A stretch of DNA of 64,000 bases. Origin: Flavobacterium undicola (GTDB lineage: Bacteria; Bacteroidota; Bacteroidia; Flavobacteriales; Flavobacteriaceae). Position 1 is the stretch's first letter, and each line of letters starts with the position of its first letter. A model generated the notes under the pieces. That model was not told where the DNA came from and did no database searches. It worked only from the letters and a program-made list of their open reading frames with translations. The stretch spans positions 163,619 to 227,618 of the forward strand of contig NZ_JAAAPM020000004.1 of the NCBI RefSeq assembly GCF_009909155.2, written 5' to 3'. Shown piece by piece: positions 1-8,448 of this stretch. The position numbers and the translations under genes are program-made.

Positions 1-2255
1 CCAAAAAGCTTCTTTTCGTGTTTTTTTAAATCGATTCCTAAGCCGTTGTCAATAAATTTTAAAATAATGTATTTATCGGTTTTTTTCGCTTGTATTTTTA
101 AGTAACTATTTCTTTCTTCAGAGCTGTATTTAATAGCATTCGAAATTAGATTCATAATGATGCTATCTAAGTAAGCTGGAAGTGCTTTGACAGTAGTGTC
201 TTGATTGACTTCGTTTGTAATAGTTATGTTTTGTTTATGAGCCTGAATCATTAGACTGCTAATATTATTTTCAATAACAGGCTTTAACAAAATGGTTTCC
301 AGTTTTGCTTTAGCAGATAAATTAATTTGAACTACATCGGTTAGATGTTTTATCGTTTCAGAAAGGTTGATAGAGGATTTTTTTAAATAATCAAAATAGT
401 CAGTTTGGCTAAAATCCGGAAATTCTGATGCAATCAATTCAATTAGAGAGCTGATACCTCCGGAATGTGAGCGTAAATTATGCGAAACGATATATGCAAA
501 GTTTTTTAGTCTTTTATTTTGAGATTCGGCAATTTCAAGTAGTGTTAGGATTTCTCGTTCTACTTGTTTCATTTGGGTAATATCAGTGGCTATTCCAAGA
601 AATCCGGTAATTTCACCTTTTTGCTTAATGGCTGACATAGAAAGTAAAACAGGAAAAGTACTGCCGTCTTTTCGCTTATAAGTCCATTCTTTGGTTTCTG
701 ATTTTCCTTTTCGTACGTTATTTACAAAGATGTTAAGCCCTTCTATTTGTTCGCCTGTTTCCTCAAAATGTTTTTGACCGGCCTTTATCATTTCCTCGGG
801 AAGGTGAATGAATTGAGGTGTTTCTTTATCAATAAGGTCGTTAGCATTATATCCTAGCAATAGTTCGGCACCTTCATTAAAAGTTTTAATGATTCCTCTG
901 GTATCCGTCCCAATAATGGCCACTTGCGTGCTGGCATTCATTATGGCTTCATTATAAGCAATCGTATTTTCTAATTGGATTTCGGTGTTCTTCAGGGATG
1001 TAATATCTACAAATTGGGAGATAAAATAGAGGATTTCTCCCTTATTATTTTTAACAATGGAAACCGCAAGAATGATATAAACTAATTGTCCGTTTTTATG
1101 AAAATATCGTTTTTCGGTAGTATAACTATCTTGTTTACCTTGAATTAGTCTTTTTAGTAAATATAAATCAGTTGTTACATCCTTAGGATGGGTTATTTTT
1201 TTAAAGGTAAGATTCAAAAAATCTTTTTCTTCATATCCTAAAATGGAACAAAGTTTTTTGTTTACTTTAAGCCATTCTCCTTTATGGTTCAATAACGCCA
1301 TACCGACAGCTGCATTTTCAAAATTTCCTCTGAAAGCTTCTTCATTTATGCGAAGTTGTTCTTCGATTTTTTTCTTTTCTGTAATATCTTGGAAAGTTCC
1401 TATGAGTTTGATGATTTTATCATTTTCTACCCATGCTTTTCCAGAAGAACGCACCCATTTGAAGTTATTTTTTGCGGTAATAAAACGACATTCGACATCA
1501 AAATCTTCTCCTGTTGCTATGGTGTTTTCAATGGCATTTGTAATGATATGTCTATCATCAGGATGGTAAAATTCAATTGCTTTTGATTTGTCGTAAATTA
1601 AATTATTAGGTACTTCATGAATGTAGTACACTTGGTCTGTCCAAAAGGTGTTACCCGTTATTAAGTCTAATTCCCAGGCGCCAATATTATTTATTTTTTG
1701 ACTTTCATTGAATAATGCTGAAATTTTCTTCAAGCTGTTATTTTGTTCTTTTAGCTCAAATGTTTTTTTACGAAGTTCCAAAAGGTTGATCACTTGACTG
1801 GCTAGCATCTTTAAAGACGTAATTTGTTTTTTAGTTAGTGTTTTTGGGGAATCATCTATTACACAAATTGTCCCTAGCGGAAAACCATTTTCTGTTACCA
1901 AAGGCATTCCTGCATAAAAGCTTACTTTTGGATGTCCTGTTACTAAAGGATTGTCATGAAAACGTTCGTCTATAGTCGCGTCTTCAATAATGAAAATGTC
2001 TTTTGGGTGATTGATAGTGTGTGCACAAAAAGCTATTTCTTTGGGAGTTTCACGTTCTTCTAAGCCATGATGTGATAAAAACCATTGTTTATCATTCGTA
2101 ACTAAGCTGATTAAAGAGATTTTGGTATCGCAAATTTGTGCCGCCATTTGAGTCAAAAAATCATAATCTTCCCTTTCTAGCTCTCCTATTATTTTATAAG
2201 AATCCAGTTCTGCAAGTCTTTCTTTTTCATTTTCGGGTATGATTGGCGTTTTCAT
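1..2255 (-). CDS. Multi-sensor hybrid GAF/PAS histidine kinase, 3' end outside window
   Basis: Sensor kinase read on the minus strand from an ATG at 2255-2253; about 751 codons are visible and the frame stays open to base 1, so the C-terminus is missing. No signal peptide or membrane segment is apparent, which suggests a cytoplasmic sensor. A GAF domain comes first (about residues 20-160, with LISLV and GTICVIDD motifs). It is followed by three PAS/PAC blocks, each ending in a typical D-I-T tail (about 190-290, 300-420 and 430-550). The phospho-acceptor region carries VSHNLRSHSG with His near residue 590, a variant H-box (HNLRS) common in Bacteroidetes light- or redox-type kinases. The HATPase N-box (NLISNAIKYSS, near 700) and G1 box (DNGLGI, near 735) are visible before the edge. 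Ligand and partner regulator are unknown. Family call is firm; the stimulus cannot be inferred. Confidence 0.93.
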   Translation of the reverse strand, partial: MKTPIIPENEKERLAELDSYKIIGELEREDYDFLTQMAAQICDTKISLISLVTNDKQWFLSHHGLEERETPKEIAFCAHTINHPKDIFIIEDATIDERFHDNPLVTGHPKVSFYAGMPLVTENGFPLGTICVIDDSPKTLTKKQITSLKMLASQVINLLELRKKTFELKEQNNSLKKISALFNESQKINNIGAWELDLITGNTFWTDQVYYIHEVPNNLIYDKSKAIEFYHPDDRHIITNAIENTIATGEDFDVECRFITAKNNFKWVRSSGKAWVENDKIIKLIGTFQDITEKKKIEEQLRINEEAFRGNFENAAVGMALLNHKGEWLKVNKKLCSILGYEEKDFLNLTFKKITHPKDVTTDLYLLKRLIQGKQDSYTTEKRYFHKNGQLVYIILAVSIVKNNKGEILYFISQFVDITSLKNTEIQLENTIAYNEAIMNASTQVAIIGTDTRGIIKTFNEGAELLLGYNANDLIDKETPQFIHLPEEMIKAGQKHFEETGEQIEGLNIFVNNVRKGKSETKEWTYKRKDGSTFPVLLSMSAIKQKGEITGFLGIATDITQMKQVEREILTLLEIAESQNKRLKNFAYIVSHNLRSHSGGISSLIELIASEFPDFSQTDYFDYLKKSSINLSETIKHLTDVVQINLSAKAKLETILLKPVIENNISSLMIQAHKQNITITNEVNQDTTVKALPAYLDSIIMNLISNAIKYSSEERNSYLKIQAKKTDKYIILKFIDNGLGIDLKKHEKKLF

Positions 2256-2800
2256 TTTTGTAAATCGGTTAGAATGTGGTTTGGTTGTGTAAAAGCGAAG
2301 ACTACATGTCAAGTAGGTTTTTATTTATAAATATATAATTTAATAATAAGAAAGTAAAATTTATTTTGATGATACAGATGAAATAAATGTAATACAGAAT
2401 TGATATGATTGGTAGATTTTTAAAAATAAATCAGCTCGCATACAGAAGTTAAACGAGCCGATTGTAATTTTAGTATTGTTTTGAATAAGAAAACGTTAGT
2501 TTGTAAGTTGATTCTTTTTTCAGGTTTCAATAGGATACTTGGGGCAATTCTATTCTAAACATTAATGGCTATGGTTGTCATAATGATTTGAGTAATTTGG
2601 TTTTTGTAAAAAAAGAGAATTGTTGTTTATGTGTTTATTCATACGAATTAGGGTCGTGAATTTAAAGTAACTTCTTGTTATCGATAGTATTACTTTTTTA
2701 ATTCGATATTTTCATAAAAGGCCTGTTCCAATTGATGCTAAATAAAGGTTTTAAAAAGCATTTAATTCGTTTTCACTGAACGAGATTAAGCTTCTGCTTT
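2256..2800. other. Gene-free AT-rich stretch, with a weak hairpin
   Basis: No convincing coding frame is visible on either strand. The only structure seen is an imperfect 9-bp stem at about 2430-2462 (arms around GCTCG and CGAGC, 15-nt loop). On the minus strand it is followed by an A/T-rich run and could be a weak terminator for the genes to the right, though it lies more than 300 bases past their end. The segment also holds the promoter region of the kinase to the left, but no clear TAnnTTTG box was picked out. Confidence 0.4.
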
Positions 2801-3157
2801 TTATAATGTTTGCCCAAAGGTCAGCAAGTTATTATCAGGGTCAAGCAATGAGAATTCTTTTTGTCCCCATGGTTTTAATGCTAAATGTCCGTTTGGATGG
2901 ATGGGTACTTTGTTGTCTAATAAGGATTGGTACAATTGTTCAATAGCATCCGTTCGGATGTAAACTTGTCCGTAGTTTTCTTTTGGGTCAAGTTCTTTAA
3001 ACTCAAAAAAATGAATTTGAATACGGTCTTTTTGAACCATAAGGTAACCGTCAAAATCAGCGCTGCCAAATTCCTGAAAGCCTAGTTTATTGATGTAATA
3101 ATCCCGGGTTACAACTTTATCCCGCATCGGCAACTTTGGATGAATGGCTGTGAGCAT
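2801..3157 (-). CDS. VOC-superfamily (glyoxalase/bleomycin-resistance-like) protein
   Basis: A 118-residue single-chain member of the vicinal oxygen chelate superfamily, resembling bleomycin-resistance-type proteins. It shows the beta-alpha-beta-beta-beta pattern: an opening strand with IHPKLPMRD, a helix with YYINKLGFQEFG, and a closing FSLLDPDNNLLTFGQ, the usual D-P-D/G-N end motif. Length fits a one-module VOC protein, which would work as a dimer. Substrate cannot be read from sequence; many such proteins in Bacteroidetes are annotated as bleomycin resistance without proof. It lies 61 bases downstream of the alpha/beta hydrolase gene on the same strand and could be co-transcribed. Confidence 0.85.
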   Translation of the reverse strand: MLTAIHPKLPMRDKVVTRDYYINKLGFQEFGSADFDGYLMVQKDRIQIHFFEFKELDPKENYGQVYIRTDAIEQLYQSLLDNKVPIHPNGHLALKPWGQKEFSLLDPDNNLLTFGQTL

Positions 3158-3218
3158 GTTTTTAAATTTTATTTTAATACTATTCTCGTTTTTAAGGAAT
3201 ACTTAGGACAGTTGGTTT

Positions 3219-4619
3219 TTAATTAGTCTGAGTTTTTATCCACTTTAGAATTTCTGTTAAAGCAGTAGGAGAAAAAGTTTGTTCTATTGTTGCGTATTCT
3301 TGCGGTGAACCCGTTTTGCATTCTTGAAATAGATGATTTAAGTTGGGTAGTTCTTTTGCAGTTACTTTTTTATTTCCAGCTTTTGATAATGCTTCTTTTA
3401 TTGCGCCTAAATTTTCTTTTGGAGGTACTTGCAAATCTTTTTCACCATTAAGAGCTAATACGGCGCATTTGACTTTTTCTAATGTAGGTGCAGGATTGTA
3501 CTTGATGAAATAGTGCATCCAAGGAGTTGCGATTTGTTGAACCTGTAGTTTTACAAAATCATCATCACTCATTCCTGCTGGTTTTTCATTGTTAGGATTG
3601 TCTTTTAACGTTTGTTTGATGTAGTTTGTTAAATTGATATGCAATTGCTCCGTGTTTGTAGATTTGTTTACAATATCAAATATTTTTCTATTGGCCAATT
3701 TGTTTTTTTGTAAATTCTCATCACTAACTCCTGATGCTTTTCCTATTAATTGTTGTTGCAATAAAAGCAATTGGTCACCTTGGATTCCTGTTCCCGCCAA
3801 TAAAACAATAAAAGCAACATCTTTTGATTTACTGGCAACCATTGGTGCAATTATTCCACCTTCACTGTGACCGATTAAACCAATTTTACTTTTATTAATT
3901 TCCTTTCTAGTTTTTAAATATTCAATTCCAGCTTCAACGTCTGTGGAGAAATCCAGACTTGTAGCGGTTTTGAAATTGCCTTTGGATGCTGCTACTCCTC
4001 TGTCGTCATAGCGCAAAACGGCAATTCCATTTTTTGTTAAATAGTCTGACAAAACAAGGAATGGTTTATGGCCTAATAGTTCCTCATTTCTGTTTTGAGG
4101 TCCGCTACCACTAATTAAAATTACTGCTGGGAAAACGCCGTCTTTTTTAGGTAATGTTAGCGTACCAGCTAAAGTAATTCCTGCTTTTTTATTCTCGAAA
4201 ATAATGTCTTCTGAATAATAGGAATACGGTTTTGTAGGTTCTTGTGGTCGAATAAGTATTTCTTTTTCCACTTTTTCTTTTGATAAGTTCATTGGAAAAC
4301 TTTGCCCGGCTTGTTTAAAATCACCAACAATTATGTTGTCTTTTCCTAATGTTCCTTCGTATTCAATTTTTAAGTTTGCTACGGTGATTTTTAAAGCCGA
4401 ATTTTCAAAACTGCTTGTGCTTACCGGAATTCCTTTAGCTCCTTGATCAGGACTGTCCATTGTAGCACTGATACCATTTGCTGTTTTTTGGATATCAAAT
4501 ACAAGTCTTAATTGTGCTCCCGGAACCTTTAAAATTCCATTCCATTGTCCTACAATTTCTTGTCCAAAAAATGTTAGAGAAATTAAACTGGTTAATATTG
4601 TGAAGATTATTTTTTTCAT
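3219..4619 (-). CDS. Exported alpha/beta hydrolase with N-terminal beta domain
   Basis: A 466-residue protein with a Sec signal peptide (MKKIIFTILTSLISLTFFGQ) that predicts export to the periplasm or cell surface. Residues 25-115 look like a beta-rich accessory domain (GQWNGILKVPG start) often found ahead of hydrolases in Bacteroidetes. The hydrolase domain spans about 145-466. The oxyanion strand is LISGSGP, the nucleophile elbow is GHSEGG with Ser252, the acid is probably Asp395 (NGEKDLQVP) and the base His429 (LPNLNHLFQ). This fits the S9/dienelactone-hydrolase-like group; ester or acyl-peptide substrates are possible but unspecified. Its start codon overlaps the stop of the upstream gene (ATGA, 4616-4619), so the two are translationally coupled. 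Confidence 0.9.
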   Translation of the reverse strand: MKKIIFTILTSLISLTFFGQEIVGQWNGILKVPGAQLRLVFDIQKTANGISATMDSPDQGAKGIPVSTSSFENSALKITVANLKIEYEGTLGKDNIIVGDFKQAGQSFPMNLSKEKVEKEILIRPQEPTKPYSYYSEDIIFENKKAGITLAGTLTLPKKDGVFPAVILISGSGPQNRNEELLGHKPFLVLSDYLTKNGIAVLRYDDRGVAASKGNFKTATSLDFSTDVEAGIEYLKTRKEINKSKIGLIGHSEGGIIAPMVASKSKDVAFIVLLAGTGIQGDQLLLLQQQLIGKASGVSDENLQKNKLANRKIFDIVNKSTNTEQLHINLTNYIKQTLKDNPNNEKPAGMSDDDFVKLQVQQIATPWMHYFIKYNPAPTLEKVKCAVLALNGEKDLQVPPKENLGAIKEALSKAGNKKVTAKELPNLNHLFQECKTGSPQEYATIEQTFSPTALTEILKWIKTQTN

Positions 4620-5638
4620 TGGTTGTTTATGTTAAATTTAATTCCATCAATTTTGATCATATTGTTTTCTTGATAAATTAATACTGTTTCTTTTTTTAAG
4701 AAATCACTATGTGTCCCTAACCATTTAATAACTTTTTCTGCACCTTCTTTAATATTGGGGTGTCCATCTGTTTTTTTACTAGTGAAATATTGTTCTACTG
4801 AACCTGCTACTAAATCAGTAATACTTAATAAATCCATTGTATAAACATCTTCAGTTTTAAAGGGAATTGCTCCGTATATTAAATCATATTTATTGTCAGT
4901 GTAAATTTTTAAAACATTTTGTAATAATTTGTATGTGTTCTTAAACATTTCTTTATTTGCAACAATAGAGTCTTCGTCAGTCATCCAAAATATTTTTTGA
5001 TCTGAATCAGAAATTAGTGGTAAGATATATGATATTATATGTAAAATTCTCATGAGTTTTTCGGCATTTTTAATTTTCCAATGTCCCAATCCTGCATCTT
5101 CAATTTCTTTTAATAAATGTTTATTAGTATTTCCAAGAAATAATGGATTTATTTCTTTTTCAACAAGAACTGTTAATAGAAATCCAAAAACATTTTTATT
5201 TATTGCCATTAGATAATCTTCTAGAGCTCTATTTATCGGTCCGTAATTTAAATCTTTAAAAGATATTTCTTTTTTGTTCAAACTGTGTTTAATTCTAATT
5301 TTTTCAAATTCTTCTCTTGCATACCAACTATGATCCCATCCACAAAACAAAAAAGAATATGAGTAGTATTTGCTTGTTGTATGTTCTCCTCCATAATCTG
5401 AGAAGATTGAAATTGATTGGTTTCCTAGAGTCTTTAATTCAGGAAGGATAAAGTCTTTGCTTTTATATAATTCTTGAAAGTGAGAATCAATTAATTTAAT
5501 CAAAATGGAGTTTTTGTTAAATTCATCTCTTTTAATTGATTTAAAATCAATGTTTTTCATAGTCATGGAATTGATGAATTCTTCCCAAGTGTTTGGTATT
5601 TGGAATTTTTGTCCGTTATGTTCTATGGATTTCGACAT
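4616..5638 (-). CDS. Conserved-looking protein of unknown function, coupled to the hydrolase
   Basis: A 340-residue soluble protein, not recognised with confidence. It has no signal peptide or membrane segment. Some features recall DUF3800-type RNase H-like proteins: an early hydrophobic strand followed by an acidic residue (SIFSDYGGEH, about 77-86), a middle acidic cluster (FWMTDEDSIV) and a late helix with TDLVAGSVEQYF that resembles the D-L-x-A motif closing that fold. This similarity is a guess from pattern, not a match. The gene overlaps the start of the exported hydrolase by 4 bases, so the pair is one transcription unit, yet the products would sit in different compartments. Composition is very AT-rich (many Lys, Asn, Ile). 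Confidence 0.75.
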   Translation of the reverse strand: MSKSIEHNGQKFQIPNTWEEFINSMTMKNIDFKSIKRDEFNKNSILIKLIDSHFQELYKSKDFILPELKTLGNQSISIFSDYGGEHTTSKYYSYSFLFCGWDHSWYAREEFEKIRIKHSLNKKEISFKDLNYGPINRALEDYLMAINKNVFGFLLTVLVEKEINPLFLGNTNKHLLKEIEDAGLGHWKIKNAEKLMRILHIISYILPLISDSDQKIFWMTDEDSIVANKEMFKNTYKLLQNVLKIYTDNKYDLIYGAIPFKTEDVYTMDLLSITDLVAGSVEQYFTSKKTDGHPNIKEGAEKVIKWLGTHSDFLKKETVLIYQENNMIKIDGIKFNINNQ

Positions 5639-6028
5639 GTTTTTTATGAATATATTTTAAGGCTAGTTTAATAAAAATAGGGCTTTTTGACTTCTGGTGT
5701 TATCCAAAAGTAATAAATAAAATATTACAAAAATAATTTGAGGGTACTTGATGTATTCTCTTTTACTAGATTTCTGCGTGAAGGATGGCAGTGGAAATCC
5801 TTTTATGGAGCGCAGCGAAATAAAAGATTGTAACGAACAGCCTGACCCGTAGTTGCGAGGAGGAACGACGAAGCAATCTCGGAGGGACACGCCCAAATAA
5901 ATAGTTGGAAATAAGTTGGACTTTAGGATCTTGAACTCCTTGAAATTCAATAAATAAAAAAGCTTGGTTGGCTTGTGAAAATTTTATAATTTTGCCAGCC
6001 AATTTTATTATGTAAATTAAAGAAGAAG
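5639..6028. repeat. Intergenic region holding a probable dispersed flavobacterial repeat (about 5764-5895)
   Basis: The stretch at about 5764-5895 is less AT-rich than its surroundings and has the look of a repeat seen between genes in Flavobacterium chromosomes: GTGAAGGATGGCAGTGGAAA, a GAGCGCAGCGAAATAAAAG segment, then AACAGCCTGACCCG. Short frames crossing it on the minus strand are not credible genes. Recognition as a genus-wide repeat is from memory of such sequences; it is not repeated elsewhere in this window. The right end of the gap holds the tig promoter. Confidence 0.5.
5964..5995 (+). promoter_or_regulatory. Bacteroidetes-type sigma promoter for tig
   Basis: The -7 box TAATTTTGC at 5987-5995 matches TAnnTTTGC exactly. 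A TTGG element at 5964 lies 20 bases upstream, at the usual -33 spacing. Transcription would start just after 6000, leaving a leader of roughly 25 bases before the tig ATG. Confidence 0.7.
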
Positions 6029-7354
6029 ATGGATATTAAAAGAGTAGCAATTGATGCTGTAACTGAAACCATTGTAATGACTGTGGTACACATGGATTAC
6101 AAAGGACAAGTAGCCAAAAGAATCAACGAAAAAATGCCTTTAGCGCAAGTAAAAGGATTTAGAAAAGGGGCTGTGCCTAAAGATTTAGTTGAAAAACAAT
6201 ACGGAAGAGAAATTAAGCAAGAAGAGATTAAGAAAGTAGTTGACTTGGCTTTAGAGCGTTATATTCAAACTGAAAGATTAAATCTTCTTGGAACTCCACT
6301 TCCTAAAGTGAGTGAAAACTTGGATTGGTCTGCTGAAGAATTGACTTTTGAATTCGAAATTGGTTTAGTGCCAAACTTCGAATTAGACTTAGATGCTAAA
6401 AACGATATCGTAAAATATGTAGTTACTGCTGATGATAAATTAATCGACGGTCAAGTAGCTCGTATCCAAAAACAATTTGGTACTGCAATTCCTCAGGAAG
6501 CTGTTGAAGCTACTTCTGACATCAAAGGAATCTTTACTAACGAAGCGGAAGGAATTGGTAACACAACTACTATCACTTTAGATATTTTCAAAGACAAAGC
6601 TACTGCTGATAAATTCATCGGTAAAAAAGTTGGGGATGTAGTTACTGTAAACACTAGCGGTTTATTTGAAGACGATCACCAATTGATGGATTACTTAAAA
6701 GTAGGTCATGATAACGTTCACGGTTTAGCTGTTGATGTAGATTTCACTATCGAAGCAATTACTGTTTCTGAGCCAGCGGAATTGAACCAGGAATTGTTCG
6801 ACAAATTGTTCGGAGAAGGAAAAGTAGCTTCATTGGAAGATTTGAAAGGAAAAATCAAAGAAGATGCTGAAACTCAATTTGCTCAACAAGCAGACCAAAA
6901 ATTATTAGGTGACGTTACTGAGTTTTTAATCGAAAACACAAAATTCGACTTGCCTTCTGAATTTCTTAAAAAATGGTTGCAAACTGTAGGAGAGAAAAAA
7001 TTAACTCCAGAAGAAGCTGAAGTAGAATATGCACGTTCTGAAAAAGGATTGCGTTTCCAATTAATCGAAGGAAAAGCATTGGCTCAAAATGATATCAAAA
7101 TCACTTTTGAAGACTTAAAAACTTTTACAGCTAAAAATATCCGTCAGCAAATGGCACAATTCGGTCAAACAAATCCTTCGGACGAAGAAGTTCAAGGAAT
7201 TGTAGCTAGAGTTTTGTCTAACCAAGACGAAGTAAAAAGACTTTCTGATCAGGTAGTTGCTGAAAAATTATTGGAATTGTTCAAAGAAAAAGCAAATCCA
7301 ACAACTAAAGAAGTGACTTACGAAGAATTTATTGCTGCTTCTTACGGAGAATAA
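6029..7354 (+). CDS. tig: Trigger factor, ribosome-associated chaperone
   Basis: A 441-residue trigger factor, which binds the ribosome near the exit tunnel and shields nascent chains. The ribosome-docking signature GFRKGAVP is at residues 43-50 in the N-terminal domain. The middle domain (about 145-250) is where the FKBP-like prolyl isomerase module sits in Proteobacteria; here it is divergent, so isomerase activity is doubtful. The long helical C-terminal region (about 255-441) carries the chaperone arms. The start ATG at 6029 follows an AAGAAGAAG purine run and a good promoter. It is followed by a terminator and then clpP-clpX, the same order (tig, clpP, clpX) as in many bacteria, though here each gene seems to be separated by its own structured spacer. 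Confidence 0.96.
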   Translation: MDIKRVAIDAVTETIVMTVVHMDYKGQVAKRINEKMPLAQVKGFRKGAVPKDLVEKQYGREIKQEEIKKVVDLALERYIQTERLNLLGTPLPKVSENLDWSAEELTFEFEIGLVPNFELDLDAKNDIVKYVVTADDKLIDGQVARIQKQFGTAIPQEAVEATSDIKGIFTNEAEGIGNTTTITLDIFKDKATADKFIGKKVGDVVTVNTSGLFEDDHQLMDYLKVGHDNVHGLAVDVDFTIEAITVSEPAELNQELFDKLFGEGKVASLEDLKGKIKEDAETQFAQQADQKLLGDVTEFLIENTKFDLPSEFLKKWLQTVGEKKLTPEEAEVEYARSEKGLRFQLIEGKALAQNDIKITFEDLKTFTAKNIRQQMAQFGQTNPSDEEVQGIVARVLSNQDEVKRLSDQVVAEKLLELFKEKANPTTKEVTYEEFIAASYGE

Positions 7355-7410
7355 ATAATTTCGGGAATAGCTGTAGGCATTAGCCAAAAGTTAAAAAAAT
7401 AGTTATATTT

Positions 7411-7446
7411 GAGCGTCAGAAGTTTTTTTTGACGCTCTTTTGTTTT
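7411..7446 (+). terminator. Rho-independent terminator after tig
   Basis: Stem GAGCGTC (7411-7417) and GACGCTC (7431-7437) with a T-rich loop and a TTTTGTTTTT tail. It lies 57 bases past the tig stop. Confidence 0.85.
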
Positions 7447-7460
7447 TAATTGTTTCAGGA

Positions 7461-7605
7461 GCAAAATCCAGCTATACGCTACAAGTTTTTTTATCCGTTT
7501 CAGTTTTTTAAAATTCTTGAAAAAGCTTCCTTCGGTCGCTTTGCAAGAATAAAAAAACTAAAAAACGGATTTCAAAAAGCTTTTCGCTGCTATCTGGGCT
7601 AAAAA
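7461..7605. repeat. Large imperfect inverted repeat between tig and clpP
   Basis: The arms at 7493-7519 and 7544-7570 pair over about 27 bases with few mismatches (ATCCGTTT... against ...AACGGAT, and ATTCTTG against CAAGAAT). The loop contains CTTCCTTCGGTCGCTTTG. Outer parts (AATCCAGCTATACGCT at left, CGCTGCTATCTGGGCT at right) are also roughly complementary, so the whole unit can fold. The layout and wording (CAGCTAT...CGCT) resemble a dispersed intergenic repeat of Flavobacterium; no second copy is in the window. Confidence 0.6.
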
Positions 7606-7696
7606 ACAAGACATAATGGCACTATTTGTAAAGAGGTATAACCTTTGTACAAGTAGAACAGAACGAGATATAACGTAAAACTTAGAACAAATAAAT

Positions 7697-8368
7697 ATGA
7701 ACTACGGTAAAGAATTTAAAAAGTTTGCTACAAAGCACCAAGGAGTAAACGCCATGTATTACGATAAAATCGTTGCGGCAATGAATCCTACTAATATGAC
7801 TCCATATATTATTGAAGAACGTCAGTTGAATATTTCACAATTAGACGTTTTCTCAAGGTTGATGATGGATAGAATCATTTTCTTAGGTACAGGAATTGAT
7901 GATCAAATTGCAAACATCGTTCAAGCGCAATTGCTTTTCTTAGAAAGTGCTGATGCTTCTAAGGATATTCAAATTTATTTGAACTCTCCAGGAGGAAGTG
8001 TTTACGCAGGATTAGGAATTTATGACACCATGCAATACATCAAACCTGATGTAGCAACAATTTGTACAGGAATGGCAGCTTCTATGGGAGCAGTATTGTT
8101 GTGTGCAGGTGCAGCAGGAAAACGTTCGGCTTTACCACATTCAAGAGTAATGATTCACCAGCCATCAGGAGGAGCACAAGGAGTTGCAACTGATATGGAA
8201 ATCAACTTACGCGAAATGTTGAAACTGAAAGATGAGTTATATAAAATTATCTCTCACCATTCAGGACAAACTTTTGAGAAAGTACACAATGATAGTGAGC
8301 GTGACTACTGGATGATTGCCGAAGAAGCAAAAGAATACGGAATGATTGATGAGGTTTTAAAGAGATAA
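7697..8368 (+). CDS. clpP: ATP-dependent Clp protease proteolytic subunit
   Basis: A 223-residue ClpP, the serine peptidase that forms the tetradecameric chamber of ClpXP. The catalytic triad is complete: Ser129 in TGMAASMGA, His154 in MIHQPSGG and Asp203 in ERDYWM, with the 49-residue His-Asp spacing of E. coli ClpP. Length is slightly above the usual because of a longer N-terminal lead (about 30 residues before the conserved TPYIIEE). An internal Met could serve as start, but the ATG at 7697 gives the form usual in Bacteroidetes. clpX follows after 80 bases, and the two are probably co-transcribed. Confidence 0.97.
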   Translation: MNYGKEFKKFATKHQGVNAMYYDKIVAAMNPTNMTPYIIEERQLNISQLDVFSRLMMDRIIFLGTGIDDQIANIVQAQLLFLESADASKDIQIYLNSPGGSVYAGLGIYDTMQYIKPDVATICTGMAASMGAVLLCAGAAGKRSALPHSRVMIHQPSGGAQGVATDMEINLREMLKLKDELYKIISHHSGQTFEKVHNDSERDYWMIAEEAKEYGMIDEVLKR

Positions 8369-8372
8369 TTTA

Positions 8373-8433
8373 GATGGAAGTCAGAAGCTGGAAGCTGGGA
8401 AAAACTCCTAACTTCCAACTTCCAACCTCCATC
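8373..8433. repeat. Inverted repeat in the clpP-clpX spacer
   Basis: The arms 8373-8394 and 8412-8433 are 22 bases long and match as reverse complements at 18 positions; the differences are all purine-purine or pyrimidine-pyrimidine transitions, so many would still pair as G-U in RNA. The unit is built from GGAAG/CTTCC motifs. It has no T-tract, so it is more likely an RNA-stabilising or repetitive intergenic hairpin than a full terminator. Confidence 0.65.
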
Positions 8434-8448
8434 TTCGAACTATAAAAG

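Noticed and set aside
5663..6002. Two overlapping minus-strand frames before tig
   Set aside because: They lie over the repeat-like segment and the tig promoter and have no protein-like features.
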